Source: Gymnopilus junonius
Taxonomy: Eukaryota > Basidiomycota > Agaricomycetes > Agaricales > Galerinaceae
NCBI GenBank assembly: GCA_015501075.1
Contig: JADNYJ010000602.1
Coordinates: 1 to 18,833, forward strand
Length of the DNA stretch: 18,833 nt
Direction of reading: 5' to 3'
In this document: piece by piece, positions 9,584-18,833 of the stretch
Numbering within the stretch: the first letter of the stretch is position 1
Layout of the letters: each line of letters opens with the position of its first letter
Program-made: the position numbers and the translations under genes
The notes under the pieces: model-generated
Seen by the model: the letters and a program-made list of their open reading frames with translations, nothing else
The model's database searches: none
Told to the model about the DNA's origin: nothing

Positions 9584-11033
9584 TCAAGCCAGTGCTTTAA
9601 TATCTCCTGCAATCACTTCGACCTCTGGTTTAATGCTCGCAAGGAAGTCTTCTTTTGTCTTGGTGGGCTTCCAACCAATGGCCCTCGACCTCCTTCCTCT
9701 GCAGCGAGAGTTCGACCCAAGGTAAGTTGATCCCTGTCAACGGTATTTTGCACTTTCAGTTTCTAATTGACGCGTTAAATTACAAAATAGCTTCCCACCT
9801 CCAAGTACTCGTTGATTTCTTCCTTAGTGAAAGTGGAAGGCTCGGAATATTCCGACAAGCCCAGCTGCACGAGAGCGACCGAAATTGCTTTGCCGACTTC
9901 GTACAAGGTATGCTCGCCATTTTCTCCAAAGTAAAAGCCATCGCGCCCATGTCCCGATTGCAGGGTTGTTTCCGGCTCTGATGGCGTTGAACAGCACCAC
10001 ATAAAGTTCAGCAACTATCAAATCGTCAAAACATTTTCCTTCTAATAGCATGGTTTTGAGATTACCGTCGTTGACATCAACGTCCGGCCAGATGTTCCTT
10101 CCCTCTCCAACCATTCCTCCTCGCCTGCGATTTAAGGAAGCGCGAATTAGTTGTGGTACTTGGATGGAGAAACGATTTTGAATGCCCTGATCGGCAAGTA
10201 CGCCAGTTGCAAACCCCCAAATCGTTGAGGGCAGCACGATGTGAGTCCTGACGTACCCTATACACTTGGTCATTGCACACAGAACACAAATTTCGAAGAA
10301 TGCACCACACCTTCTTTGTCTGCGCGCAGAATTTCGAGATCGACGTTGCGGTGCGGTCGTGAGTCGGGGAGTGATTCAATCTGGTCAGGTTCGAATCATC
10401 GTAGATGGTTTCAGTGAGGAATGTCCTTCAGCATTGTCGGCGAGGACGCCTGGAAGACGATAATGAGTATATGTTGACTATCTTTTCCTGGTATTTCATT
10501 CACCGGTTCCAGACTTATATTTAGTTGAAATAGATGAGCGAATCACGTCTGAAAATGGTAATGGAATCCCTTACAGTGTGGATCAAGATGGGCACTGTCT
10601 TGGTCTTTTCATAACGCTTCTTCAACCCCTTCAACACGGCCTGAGCAGCTTTAAAGTTGTCCGCATCAGCCTACGAAAGGTTGTCTTAAGCATAATTTTG
10701 TCCGGAAGCAAAATGGACTGTACCATTGCGATGACGACATCGTTCTCTGCAGCCACGTCCACCATCACCTTTTCCTCATCATGAGAACCTAGGACGGGAT
10801 TGACACCGAGCTTCTTGAGTTTGTCGGCTTTTTCTGGAGAGCGGACCAGGACAGTAATATTGAACGATGAGAAGTCAGGATGGTTCAAGAAGTTCTTGAG
10901 CACCGAGCCACCGATGAAGCCTGCGCAAATCAGTATCAGGAGTAAGTGAGGATAGGCGCCTAGTTGGCAGCTGGGAGATGCATATATACGCACCGGTGAC
11001 CCCTGTCATCAAGATGTTGAGTTTGGGGGACAT
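9584..11033 (-). CDS. NmrA-like NAD(P)-binding protein (three apparent frameshifts)
   Basis: Atypical short-chain dehydrogenase/NmrA-type Rossmann protein; such fungal proteins are putative reductases or redox-sensing regulators, with unknown substrate. Exons on the minus strand: 11033-10994, 10920-10724, 10670-10575, 10513-10504 (10 nt), 10449-10311, 10257-10066, 10014-9799 and 9733-9584. The product would be about 346 residues. The NAD(P)-binding loop TGVTGFIGG (residues 10-18) is split by intron 1. Family stretches follow: ITVLVRSPEKADKLKKLGV, LIHT-SGTG (the SGTG encoded by the micro-exon), IVLPSTIWGFATG, GMVGEGRNIWPDVDVND, GFYFGENGEHTLYEVGKAI, STFTKEEINEYLE and RAIGWKPTKTKEDFLASI. The frame breaks three times: near 10418-10423 and 10383-10391 (each one base short) and near 9974-9983 (one extra or two missing). 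It is either a young pseudogene or a victim of local sequence error; the neighbouring Spc3 break favours error. Its tail is 123 bp from the Spc3 stop, convergent. Confidence 0.8.
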
Positions 11034-12489
11034 TTTTGCGGGAAGAAAAGTAGTAGGAGCCAAAGCTGGCTTCTATTAGTCCGGTTCTTATATGTCAGAT
11101 GTGTTGGAATCAATGGATGCTTCGTGATGACGCAGATGATGATTGTTTAGTCAACTACATAAGAACCATAGAGTTGGAGCTGCCTAATGTTTTCTTGTAC
11201 GGAAGTCTAATATTAGACGGGGCTCTACTCTAGTAAATATCCTCTCGAGAGGTCCCTCAAAGTGTTCATATCTTCGCAATGTCAGCATCGTTTCCGTCCG
11301 GTCTATAACTGGAGGTAGCCCTCCCATGACACCCCTTGCTCCAGTCAATCCCTTCTCAACTGCTTCACGCGATGTATATTTTTATCGTCCGTTTTCTCAA
11401 TGTCTCCCCACTGCTGATCTAAGGGACGAAGGCCTCGACTTCTCATGTTCTCGTCTGGAACGCGAGGAGCCTGGCCCTTGATTCCTTTCATGGACAAGAT
11501 TCACGATGTTCTGTTATGTGCATCCTAAAGCTCTTTCGCCATGTACAGCTGATGTACAGGCTTCTTTCTTCTTTCATTTCGGCACCGAACGGATCATATC
11601 TCGGGACGGCATTGAAGATTCAAGTACAGCTATGTACACCGTCGCGTTTTCAGAGTGTGGACAGACAAAGATCATGAGCTCTTTGAGTACGTTGGTGTTC
11701 AAAACGTCGGATAAATTTATTGAGATGCTCTCCGACAAGACAGGCAAGAAATAAACTTGTAACAATGACGAAGCGCCGAAAAAGCTGCGAAGGTCGAGAC
11801 AAACGCTGACCCAGTGACCCTACCTACAGCGATGGAAGAAGTCTCATGAACATTGTTGTCTATTCATTCTGAACTGACGCTTGACTCATGGGGTCAAAAG
11901 CGGTCAATATACATTCCGACAATTCGACTGCTGCTGTGAGATAAGCGGTCCTTCAGATGTGTGTAACATTTCTAAAGTGCGAGATCATTATCTGTTATCG
12001 TTGCACCGCAGATGCAACTTTGTTATAAACAAATTTAGAGCGCCGTGAGCGGATTTCTTAGAACTGCCCGTGGACGAAACAACGTGCTCGGGCAGGTTAA
12101 AGTCCAAGCAGCGTATGAATAGAGGGTAAACAAGTATATCGAAAACCTCGTCGTACTCGGCGCCTCTAGCTTGACAGACGTCGACTCCGAGCTGCTGGCG
12201 TGGTTGAGCCGGTTTAAAGAATTTTAACTTGGATTAGGTGTCCAATACGCCGCGAGTAAAAAACTGACTTGATGACACGTTCCACCGATACGGAACACGT
12301 TCGCTGGATATTTGGAGGACGATAAAGGCCGGGAATGCCTCGAGGCGACGGTCGTGAAGATATAACGAGATCGGTGAGAGAAAGACAGGATATTCCGGGA
12401 GGTGCGGGAAGAGCCGAGTGGGGAAGGGAATAACAAGCGGGTTTTCGTTTGGCTCGCAAGTTGAATGCAGACCCTTCCACTCTTTCATC
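11034..12489. other. 1.46-kb divergent spacer, nothing recognised
   Basis: This separates the NmrA-like gene and the guanylyltransferase gene, which are transcribed away from each other, so it must contain both promoters. A short plus-strand frame from an ATG near 11326 (about 48 codons) and one at 11506-11754 (82 codons) show no recognisable motif and no convincing splice partner. No repeat, RNA gene or transposon end was recognised. Confidence 0.45.
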
Positions 12490-14197
12490 ATGTCCTTTGC
12501 AAATCTCTTCCAAGGCGCCTCCTCTCAGCCATCCTCCGAGTCCGTCGAGGCCATGTTCCAGCAAATCCTGCTGGCTGTCCACAAATCCGTCAGTCGCGTC
12601 TAGTTTGCCCGTCTTCCTATTTTCAATTCAACCTCCACAGAGCCAGGACATCAGCGACCTCAGACAGGAGTGCGCCGAGCTCAGGATCGCCAATGCCTCT
12701 CTGGAGAGGCAGGTCCGAGAGAGGTCTCCAGGTTGGCACACTCTCCTTTCTCCTTTCCACGTCGTTGGCTCACTGCATACGGATCTAGTACAACCTCTAT
12801 AACTCCCGTAATGGCACCCCGGGTTTCATGACCCCAGCTCCCCCAAGTCCCCAGCTACGTCCTAAGCTATCCCCCTTCCTCAACCATAGCATACCAGCCA
12901 TAGTTACCACCCCATCCCCGGAGTCGATTTTCTATCGACCCTCGCCCTTGGGAGAGAACAGTCTCACCGCCTTTCCCTTTGGAAACCGAGACATCCCTGG
13001 GTTTTATGTGGTGATCCCTGCTGGAGGTGCCGGAACTCGTCTATGGCCCCTGTCTCGCGAAGGACATCCCAAGTTCTTACTCGACCTCACCTTGAAAGGA
13101 AGGTCTCTCATCCAGGCAACTTGGGATCGTCTTCTTCCCCTCACTTCGGCTGCTCGAACGACCATAGTAGCTGGCCCAGGCCACGTAAAGAGTATACGTG
13201 AGCAGCTTCCAGACCTCCTCCCTCACAATCTTTTCTGTGAACCTGGACCCAAGGATTCCATGGCTGCCATCGGTCTTGCCGCTGCAGTTTTAGCCGCAAG
13301 AGACCCTGACGCCGTTATTGGGTCTTTTGCTGCTGACCACATGATTTCTGGTGATGATGCTTTCCTTTCTGCCGTTGCTGAGGCCGTCGAAGTCGCCCAA
13401 AAGGGCTATCTCGTCACCATTGGTATCGCGCCATCACATCCCTCCACTGGATTCGGCTACATTCGTCTCGGCGATAAGTTGGGCATTAAAGAAGCGCCCA
13501 ATGCCCGACTTGTATCAAGTTTCAAGGAAAAGCCTGATGCCGTGACTGCTGCTCAATATATTCGCACTGGTGCCTACCGCTGGAATGCTGGAATGTTCGT
13601 CACGAAGGCAACTGTGTTGCTCGACCTTTTGAAGGAGTATAAACCTGATTTGGCTGATGGCTTGTCGAAAATCGCTGCCGTGTGGGATGATGAAGTAAAG
13701 CGCGAAGCTGTTCTCAGCGAGGTCTGGCCAGCCCTAGAAAAGATTCCTATTGACAATGCGGTTGCGGAACCTGCCTCTGCTCAAGGCCGTGTCGCTGTTG
13801 TACCTGCAACCTTCGGTAAGTTTTCTCTTCATATTAACACTGCGACCTGGTTCTCATATTTGAACAGGTTGGGACGACGTTGGCGACTTCTCTTCCCTTG
13901 CCGATCTATTGCCCGCTGAAGCTAATCAACCTCGTATCCTTGGAGATTCTCATCTTGGTATGCATTCCTGTTTAAAAGATTATCCCTGCCTCATCAATCA
14001 CCTTTCATGCAGTGTTGACGGAACAAGTCGCCGGTGGCATCGTAGTACCGGGATCTGGGCGCCTCATTACCTGCCTTGACGATCTCGTCATCGTCGATAT
14101 GCCCGACACCCTGCTGGTCACCACCAGAGCTCGATCCCAAGAAGTCAAGCGCGTCGTGAAAAAGGCCCGCGACGCAGGATGGAAGCAGCTCTTGTAA
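12490..14197 (+). CDS. Bacterial-type mannose-1-phosphate guanylyltransferase with N-terminal extension
   Basis: Predicted to make GDP-mannose from mannose-1-phosphate and GTP, feeding cell wall mannan and glycosylation, probably in the cytosol. Exons: 12490-12588, 12641-12712, 12789-13815, 13868-13957 and 14013-14197 (introns 52, 76, 52 and 55 nt), 490 residues. The catalytic domain is about residues 129-490. It has the nucleotide-binding loop GGAGTRLWPLSREGHPKF (136-153), SFAADHMI, GFGYIRLG, FKEKPDA, YRWNAGMFV, FGWDDVGDF and VDMPDTLLVTT. These resemble the single-domain ManC-like enzymes of Actinobacteria, not the fungal Psa1/Mpg1 type, whose loop reads GTRLRPLT and which ends in hexapeptide repeats; those repeats and the bacterial isomerase domain are both absent here. 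Residues 1-128 are extra: a short helical start, a likely coiled coil (DLRQECAELRIANASLERQ) and a Pro/Ser-rich linker. The first two exons are less certain; without them the frame could start at 12828. All phases agree in the five-exon model. Confidence 0.85.
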
Positions 14198-14669
14198 AAT
14201 TGATAATTAAATGAACCTTACAGCATACAACATGGACTTTTTTGGATAATTTCGGGCGGGGTAACATGGACAACCATATATATCTTTTTAAATACTTGGT
14301 TTCGGTCTTCTTCTCTCCAGTACTATTTAATATATCTCTCTCCTTTTTCGATACCAATCTTTCGTTTTATTGCTTACACCTTTGTGGTTTCCTAACTACC
14401 TTCATGCTACTCATTCCTCAGCATTGCTTAATATATCCCGATTGAAAAATATACGTTTCTCATACTTGTCTTTCCTGATGTTTAAACGGCCTTATACTTT
14501 GTAGATACTACATGAACACTGATTAATTATCGATCATTGTCAATCACATACGGACCACAGCTGTAAAATGGAAAATACAGAGTCCTAAGTTCATCCACCA
14601 ATCCGCCACTGAGGGTGATAACTCAGCCAAAGCAAATGGAGAAGACTCCGCACAGAATTCTAGAGTCGA
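14198..14669. other. Convergent 3' spacer
   Basis: AT-rich 3' flank shared by the guanylyltransferase gene and the convergent cytochrome b5-ACAD gene. Short frames at 14145-14445 on both strands carry no motif. Nothing else was recognised. Confidence 0.5.
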
Positions 14670-16995
14670 TTAAAGTCGAGCATCTTTTGGCATTTTGCGA
14701 AGAGCTTGACGGACTCCAAGATCTCCAAGAACATCTTCAGCTGGTTATGTGATTCGAATAAGTCATGCAAGAACAAGAATGGAAAATTAGATTGGCTTAC
14801 CTCCTCCCAATAGGCTAATGAGAACAGAACAGAAGGCGAGCCAGTCAACATAAAAAAGTGATTCCCCAACAAGAGACTTACGCGTCGAAAGGCACTGTGC
14901 GATGGTACTGCGAATGGATTAATAACTGGAAAAAGGGATAAAAAGGCCATGAACTTACATGTTCTATGAATCGGCCCATTCCTGAAAACGGTGTTATTGA
15001 AATGGACGACGGCAACGGCATTGCCTTACCTGATTTTGTGATTCCGCGGCCTCCGAAAATCTGGTACGAATTAAGAGCATGCCCAGAAAATACACATCCC
15101 ACTTACTTGAACAGCGTCACGAGCAGTCTCTTGAGCAGTTTCTGTAGCATACTTCTTGAGAAGGGCAATTGGACTTACATCCAAAGTTAAAATTGACGTA
15201 ATAATGGAACAATGCAATATAATCATACCCGGCGAGGTAGACAGCTTGATCTTGGTACTTCATGTGGTTCATCTGGTATGTGATATTCTCAAGCCAATTT
15301 TGAGCACTTTCAACGCGAGAAATCATGGCAGCTAATTTGGAACGAATGACAGCCTGCGATTGAAGAGGCTTGCCGAACACTTTGCGTTGGGAAACCCATC
15401 TGCAGGTAGATAAGCTCATTTACTCCAATATCAATAATTGACACTCACTTCAAGCACTCCTCCACAATCAATCTCTGAGCCGCGATACTGACGGCAGTCA
15501 TTCCCCATCTATTTGAAGGTGGAGTGAGTATGCTATTGCTCAAGGCATAAGCGAGAACGACGAACCGTTCATGATTGAAGTTGCTGAGAATGACATGAAG
15601 TCCTTTGTTCTCCTGCCCAAGCAGATGCTCTTCGGGCACAAACACGTTATCAAAAGTAATGTATGCGGTGCCGGCGGTACTTGAATAACTTGTCTTGATA
15701 ACTTTAGTTTCAACGCCTTGCCCTCGTTCAATGACCAGGACATTGAGTCCACCTTGATCAGTGCGGCATCCCACAGTGAAATAGTCAGCAAAAGTTCCAT
15801 TGGTGATCCATTTCTACGCCGAAGGAAATCAGACGTTTTGACGTCACATCTGAATGATGAATTACCTTCCTGTGAAGATATCGAATATCATGATTTTTCA
15901 ATATCAGGTCTAAAACCAAAATACACGCACGTTCCAGTAACAATCCAACCACCGTCTACTTTTTTCGCGTGGCATTTCAATCCAGCGACATCACTTCCAG
16001 CGAAAGCTTCGGTGATGGCCAAAGCGCAGAGTTTCTTCCCAGAGAAAACCTCCTCGGCAATCTTTTCGCGTAAAGCAGGCTTTCCAAAATTCAAGATGGG
16101 AGGAAGACCTCGGGGACAGTGAGGATTGGAATTATGATACCTATCTGAACCGAACTCACCGATATATGTTCCGCCTCCAGAGCCATCTTGGTATCCTCGA
16201 GAATGTGCCCTGGCGATTTCTTGCCCCATGATCAGTTCGTGGAAGTAGTCGAACTCCTCAGGTTTGACTATGCCGCCCATTAAGGTGCGCCCTTTGAGAT
16301 GTGGGCCAGGGCCCAAACGCATAGCTATGATTTCTTGCTTGCCCATTTCAAGGAAGGTATTCGGGTTGGGTCTCTTTCCATCTTCTTCACGAGCATGGGC
16401 ATCAGGTACGAGAACCTCTTCAACAAACTTGCGGAAGGCGGTATGCAGCCTACGATGTGACTATGAAAATCATGAAGATAAACTGATATGAGAAACTGGA
16501 AACCACGCACGTCCTTGTAGTATGGACTGTAGTAACCCGGAGTGAGCCAGGTGGGTTCAGCGTAAGGTACCTTGCTCAATTCCCCAATGCCTCGAGGGAA
16601 GACTTGTTGCTCTTGCCCTGCGATCGTCCCTATTTGGAGACGTTTGTACTGAGGCCTCTGGAGGACTTCGTAACGATGGAGACTGAAGAAGGCCTCAGTC
16701 GCGTCCTTGCCAGCTATGATTATGGGCCATGGGCAAGGGATTAGCACGCCAGTCCTAGTACGCACCCACGCGCACAATGGCTCGACGCACCGATATCCTC
16801 GTCCAAGAGAACTGACAAACCACCAGGATGCATGCCCGCGAATTTGGAAAGTTCATATACCTTTGAATCGACAATGACCCACTATGATTAAGCATAAGCG
16901 CGCGTTCTTTTCACCGGATAGAGTAAATTACTGACGAGGTCACCGTCCTTATTGTGCTTTGCAACCTCTTCGATCGAAAACTGTTTGGCACTCAT
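14670..16995 (-). CDS. Cytochrome b5-acyl-CoA dehydrogenase fusion, peroxisomal (PTS1)
   Basis: Predicted flavoenzyme oxidising an acyl-CoA, with its own haem domain. Fifteen exons (-): 16995-16936, 16881-16791, 16713-16511, 16460-16160, 16108-15931, 15869-15866 (4 nt), 15813-15566, 15508-15449, 15399-15229, 15173-15107, 15060-15030, 14981-14959, 14907-14882, 14814-14801 and 14740-14670; introns are 46-77 nt and the product is 515 residues. Residues 1-75 are a cytochrome b5 domain with haem ligands His38 (HPGG) and His63 (FFSLHR). The ACAD domain follows: SPYYKDSHRRLHTAFRKFVE, GGTYIGLPPILNFG, ALAITEAFAGSDVAGLKC, TKKWITNGTFADYF, SSTAGTAYITFDNVFVPEEH, FGGRGITKSGMGRFIEH and GGAEDVLGDLGVRQAL. The usual YEGT glutamate is replaced by glycine, as in isovaleryl-CoA dehydrogenase; Glu361 in NHERWGM sits where that enzyme has its base. 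The final ARL matches the PTS1 pattern, and no mitochondrial presequence is seen. The frame is intact. Two introns are multiples of three without stops. Confidence 0.93.
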
Positions 16996-17352
16996 GATTC
17001 CAGGACAAAGACCTTCAACCTGAGCTTGAGGATTAACGGAAGTTCCGACACTGTTAACGGAGGTTAACAGTTAAGGGCATTTTATGGGGCAGGCAACGAC
17101 TGAGCCGAGAACCGAGGTAGATGCAGTAATCACATGTGGCGGCACACCAATTTCTATCCAATAGCCGTCGGAATAATTGAAAATAATTTGGGGGCCTAGT
17201 ACGAGTATTGAACAGGACCAGGTAGATAGTTCGTAAGTAAAAGTAGCACGAAGATCAATAATCCTTCCTTTCACTCGTATTTTCGGTTCCGCGGCCCACG
17301 TTGCCAATCAACCGGAAGCTCTTACTGCCATACCATCGTCATCGTCCATATT
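16996..17352. promoter_or_regulatory. Upstream region of the cytochrome b5-ACAD gene with a perfect palindrome
   Basis: 357 bp between the ACAD start and the stop of the next minus-strand gene. At 17051-17070 lies CTGTTAAC-GGAG-GTTAACAG, a perfect 8-bp inverted repeat with a 4-bp spacer, 56 bp upstream of the ATG. This is the spacing of a dimeric regulator site, but no known factor was matched. A 78-codon minus frame (17071-17307) shows no motif. Confidence 0.4.
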
Positions 17353-18833
17353 TCATAAGAAAACTAATGCTGCTTCAGAAGCTTGAACTGCGATGATGCT
17401 CGATTGTTGCTTCTCTTCCTTCAGATCTCCAGTTGCCACTCCAGAAAAATAACTCTGTCCTGCCCACGTCGTTAAATTGCTTAACTTGACATCTGCACCT
17501 GGGGCCTGCAATCGCCGGATTTTTATTGGACGATGCTGATCCCGTCGAAAAGCTGAGATATCAAATTCGACCTTCGGTCTTGGACCAGATTGCGTTTGGT
17601 TGAAAATCTGTAGGTTCAATAGGGCGAACTTAGTCGGGAAGGAATGAGAAGAAGGTTGACTGGTATCCCAGAATCCGTACGCAACCAGTTGTCCGGCGGA
17701 CTGGTCACCCAAAGCGGTTGTGATAGAGGATCCGTTGGCTTGTCTGCCTGGGTACAAATTGGCGATCTTCAGGGAAGTGGAATGACCCAAAACTTCACCG
17801 ACAAAGAGATAGGTTGAATAGGACGGGAAAACCTGAATGGGACCATTCTGGTTCTGGACAGGATGCCTATTGAAATGAATGAGATTTAGTGCATTCAAGA
17901 GAACATTCGTACCACATGTCATAAAAACTGAGACCTGTAATTTGACGTAGGATCAATCAGTTTTTTTTTGATATTAAAGCAGTGCTTACCTCCGTGGTTT
18001 AGCTGGGTGCTACTCTGCAATGCCAAAGGGCCGCCTTGATGCATATATAGTCTGAATAAATGATTCAGGGCCTCTTACATTGGCTGGAAACTTTTGACAG
18101 ACCTGGATACATTTATAGAGGTAGCATACAATATAGTATCCAGCTGTTGAATGCAACGAGGACATGTTAGAGAAGGAAAGGTCGTCCAAAAGTCACTTAC
18201 CAACCAAAGCGCCTGCCCAAATGTGTTACTAACACCGTCTTTTCCAGAGCACGATACAGAGTTGTATTCTCCTGCCCAATAATTTGTCATAAGATACGAC
18301 ACAGACTAAGAGCTTGCCAATAGTTAGAATTACCTATGACGAACGCGTCATCCCCCAGCTGTTGTCTGACAGCTCCAATTCGGGGTTGCCAAAGGTCAAG
18401 GTACCTTGACAAATTTTCACCAATGATAATTAGCCAGGAGAAATTTTGGCAGGGTGTCACTGGAAGTGCCTACTCTGCCAAACGGGTATGATTGACCTGC
18501 ACATGTGACATTACATTTACCCATTCAACCTGATTGACGATGCATACTTACTAAGTTAGGCAAAGTTGCAACCGCTGTTCTTGCGGGATCACAGACCTTT
18601 GAAAACGTCAAATGGCGAAGGAACTATACCAAACGACTTACACTGTATTGGTAGGTGTGCTCACTGCATGTTTTTGCAACATGGCCGTTATCTGCACCTG
18701 CTGCAAGAGCACTAACACAGTCCAGAGCGGAAGATGCACCAGGGGTATCATAGGGCCAAATGGGATCTATGACTGTTGCGCCCAACTGGAACTCTGGAGA
18801 CTTGATACCCCAGAGCAGTGGAGATGTTCTTGG
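17353..18833 (-). CDS. GH79 family glycosidase (beta-glucuronidase-like), 5' partial
   Basis: Probable secreted exo-glycosidase of family GH79 (beta-glucuronidase/heparanase group), acting on glucuronosyl residues of arabinogalactan or similar glycans. Nine exons are visible on the minus strand: 18833-18642, 18596-18552, 18496-18474, 18404-18334, 18271-18201, 18143-18103, 18051-17990, 17934-17913 (22 nt) and 17866-17353. The first visible exon is open to the window edge, so the signal peptide and acid/base region are outside. Motifs: SPEFQLGATVIDPIWPYDTP, YLDLWQPRIGAVRQQLGDDA and IGEYNSVSCSG. The Glu of IGEYNS (codon about 18269-18267) aligns with the heparanase nucleophile in LGETSSAYGG. Then come ALWLLDTILYATSINVSRLY, MHQGGPLALQSS and the C-terminal beta-domain, including FPSYSTYLFVGEVLG, AYGFWDTS and ALLNLQIFNQTQSGPRPKVE. 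It ends ASEAALVFL. The frame is intact. The exact glycoside cannot be told from sequence. Confidence 0.87.

Noticed and set aside
9464..9981. Plus-strand open frames downstream of Spc3
   Set aside because: They are antisense shadows of the last exons of the NmrA-like gene, whose minus-strand motifs are clear.
10383..10400. GGTTCGAATC resembling the B box of a tRNA gene
   Set aside because: The flanking bases do not form a T-arm stem and there is no A box or acceptor stem at the right distance; it lies inside an NmrA-like exon on the other strand.
11506..11765. Open frames on both strands (82 and 63 codons)
   Set aside because: No recognisable domain, no convincing splice partners, and the two frames overlap each other.
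12828..13919. Guanylyltransferase as a single exon from 12828 to 13919
   Set aside because: The conserved FGWDDVGDF and the C-terminal part need splicing at 13816-13867 and 13958-14012; the continuous frame ends in intron-derived residues.

Overview
The window looks like nuclear DNA of a filamentous basidiomycete, most likely an Agaricomycete (mushroom-forming fungus). Genes are dense and split by many short introns (46-77 nt, GT...AG). Small and micro-exons occur, and the gene content (Bud13, Asa1, Spc3, a Bsd2/Ndfip-type protein, a GH79 glycosidase, a cytochrome b5-acyl-CoA dehydrogenase fusion) is fungal. All exon structures were read by hand from splice signals, reading phase and family motifs; junctions may be off by a base or two.

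Layout, left to right. 1-449: gene-poor DNA with two identical GATA-type palindromes and a minus-strand TATA box, possibly the promoter of a gene leaving the left edge. 450-1254: a non-autonomous inverted-repeat element (MITE-like). 1704-2535 (-): LSB/Csh3-type SH3 protein, divergent from 2710-3767 (+), the splicing factor Bud13. 3768-5221: no gene supported. 5222-6593 (+): Bsd2/Ndfip membrane adaptor, convergent with 6908-8475 (-), the ASTRA subunit Asa1. Asa1 is divergent from 8704-9460 (+), signal peptidase subunit Spc3. 9584-11033 (-): NmrA-like NAD(P)-binding protein. 11034-12489: nothing supported. 12490-14197 (+): a mannose-1-phosphate guanylyltransferase of bacterial (ManC/actinobacterial-like) type with a fungal-looking N-terminal extension. 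14670-16995 (-): 15-exon cytochrome b5-acyl-CoA dehydrogenase fusion with a C-terminal peroxisomal signal. 17353-18833 (-): GH79 family glycosidase, 5' end outside the window.

Most genes are unrelated housekeeping functions (splicing, ER signal peptidase, PIKK-complex assembly, Rsp5-adaptor sorting, actin/SH3 adaptor), so this is not an operon-like or obvious biosynthetic cluster. The right third (sugar-nucleotide synthesis, peroxisomal lipid oxidation, glucuronoside hydrolysis) is the more accessory part.

The most interesting points are the bacterial-type guanylyltransferase with four or more introns (candidate old horizontal transfer), the peroxisome-tagged cytochrome b5-ACAD with a 4-nt micro-exon, the 805-bp inverted-repeat element, and five apparent small frameshifting indels confined to three genes between 6.1 and 10.5 kb. 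I see no previously undescribed multi-gene system.
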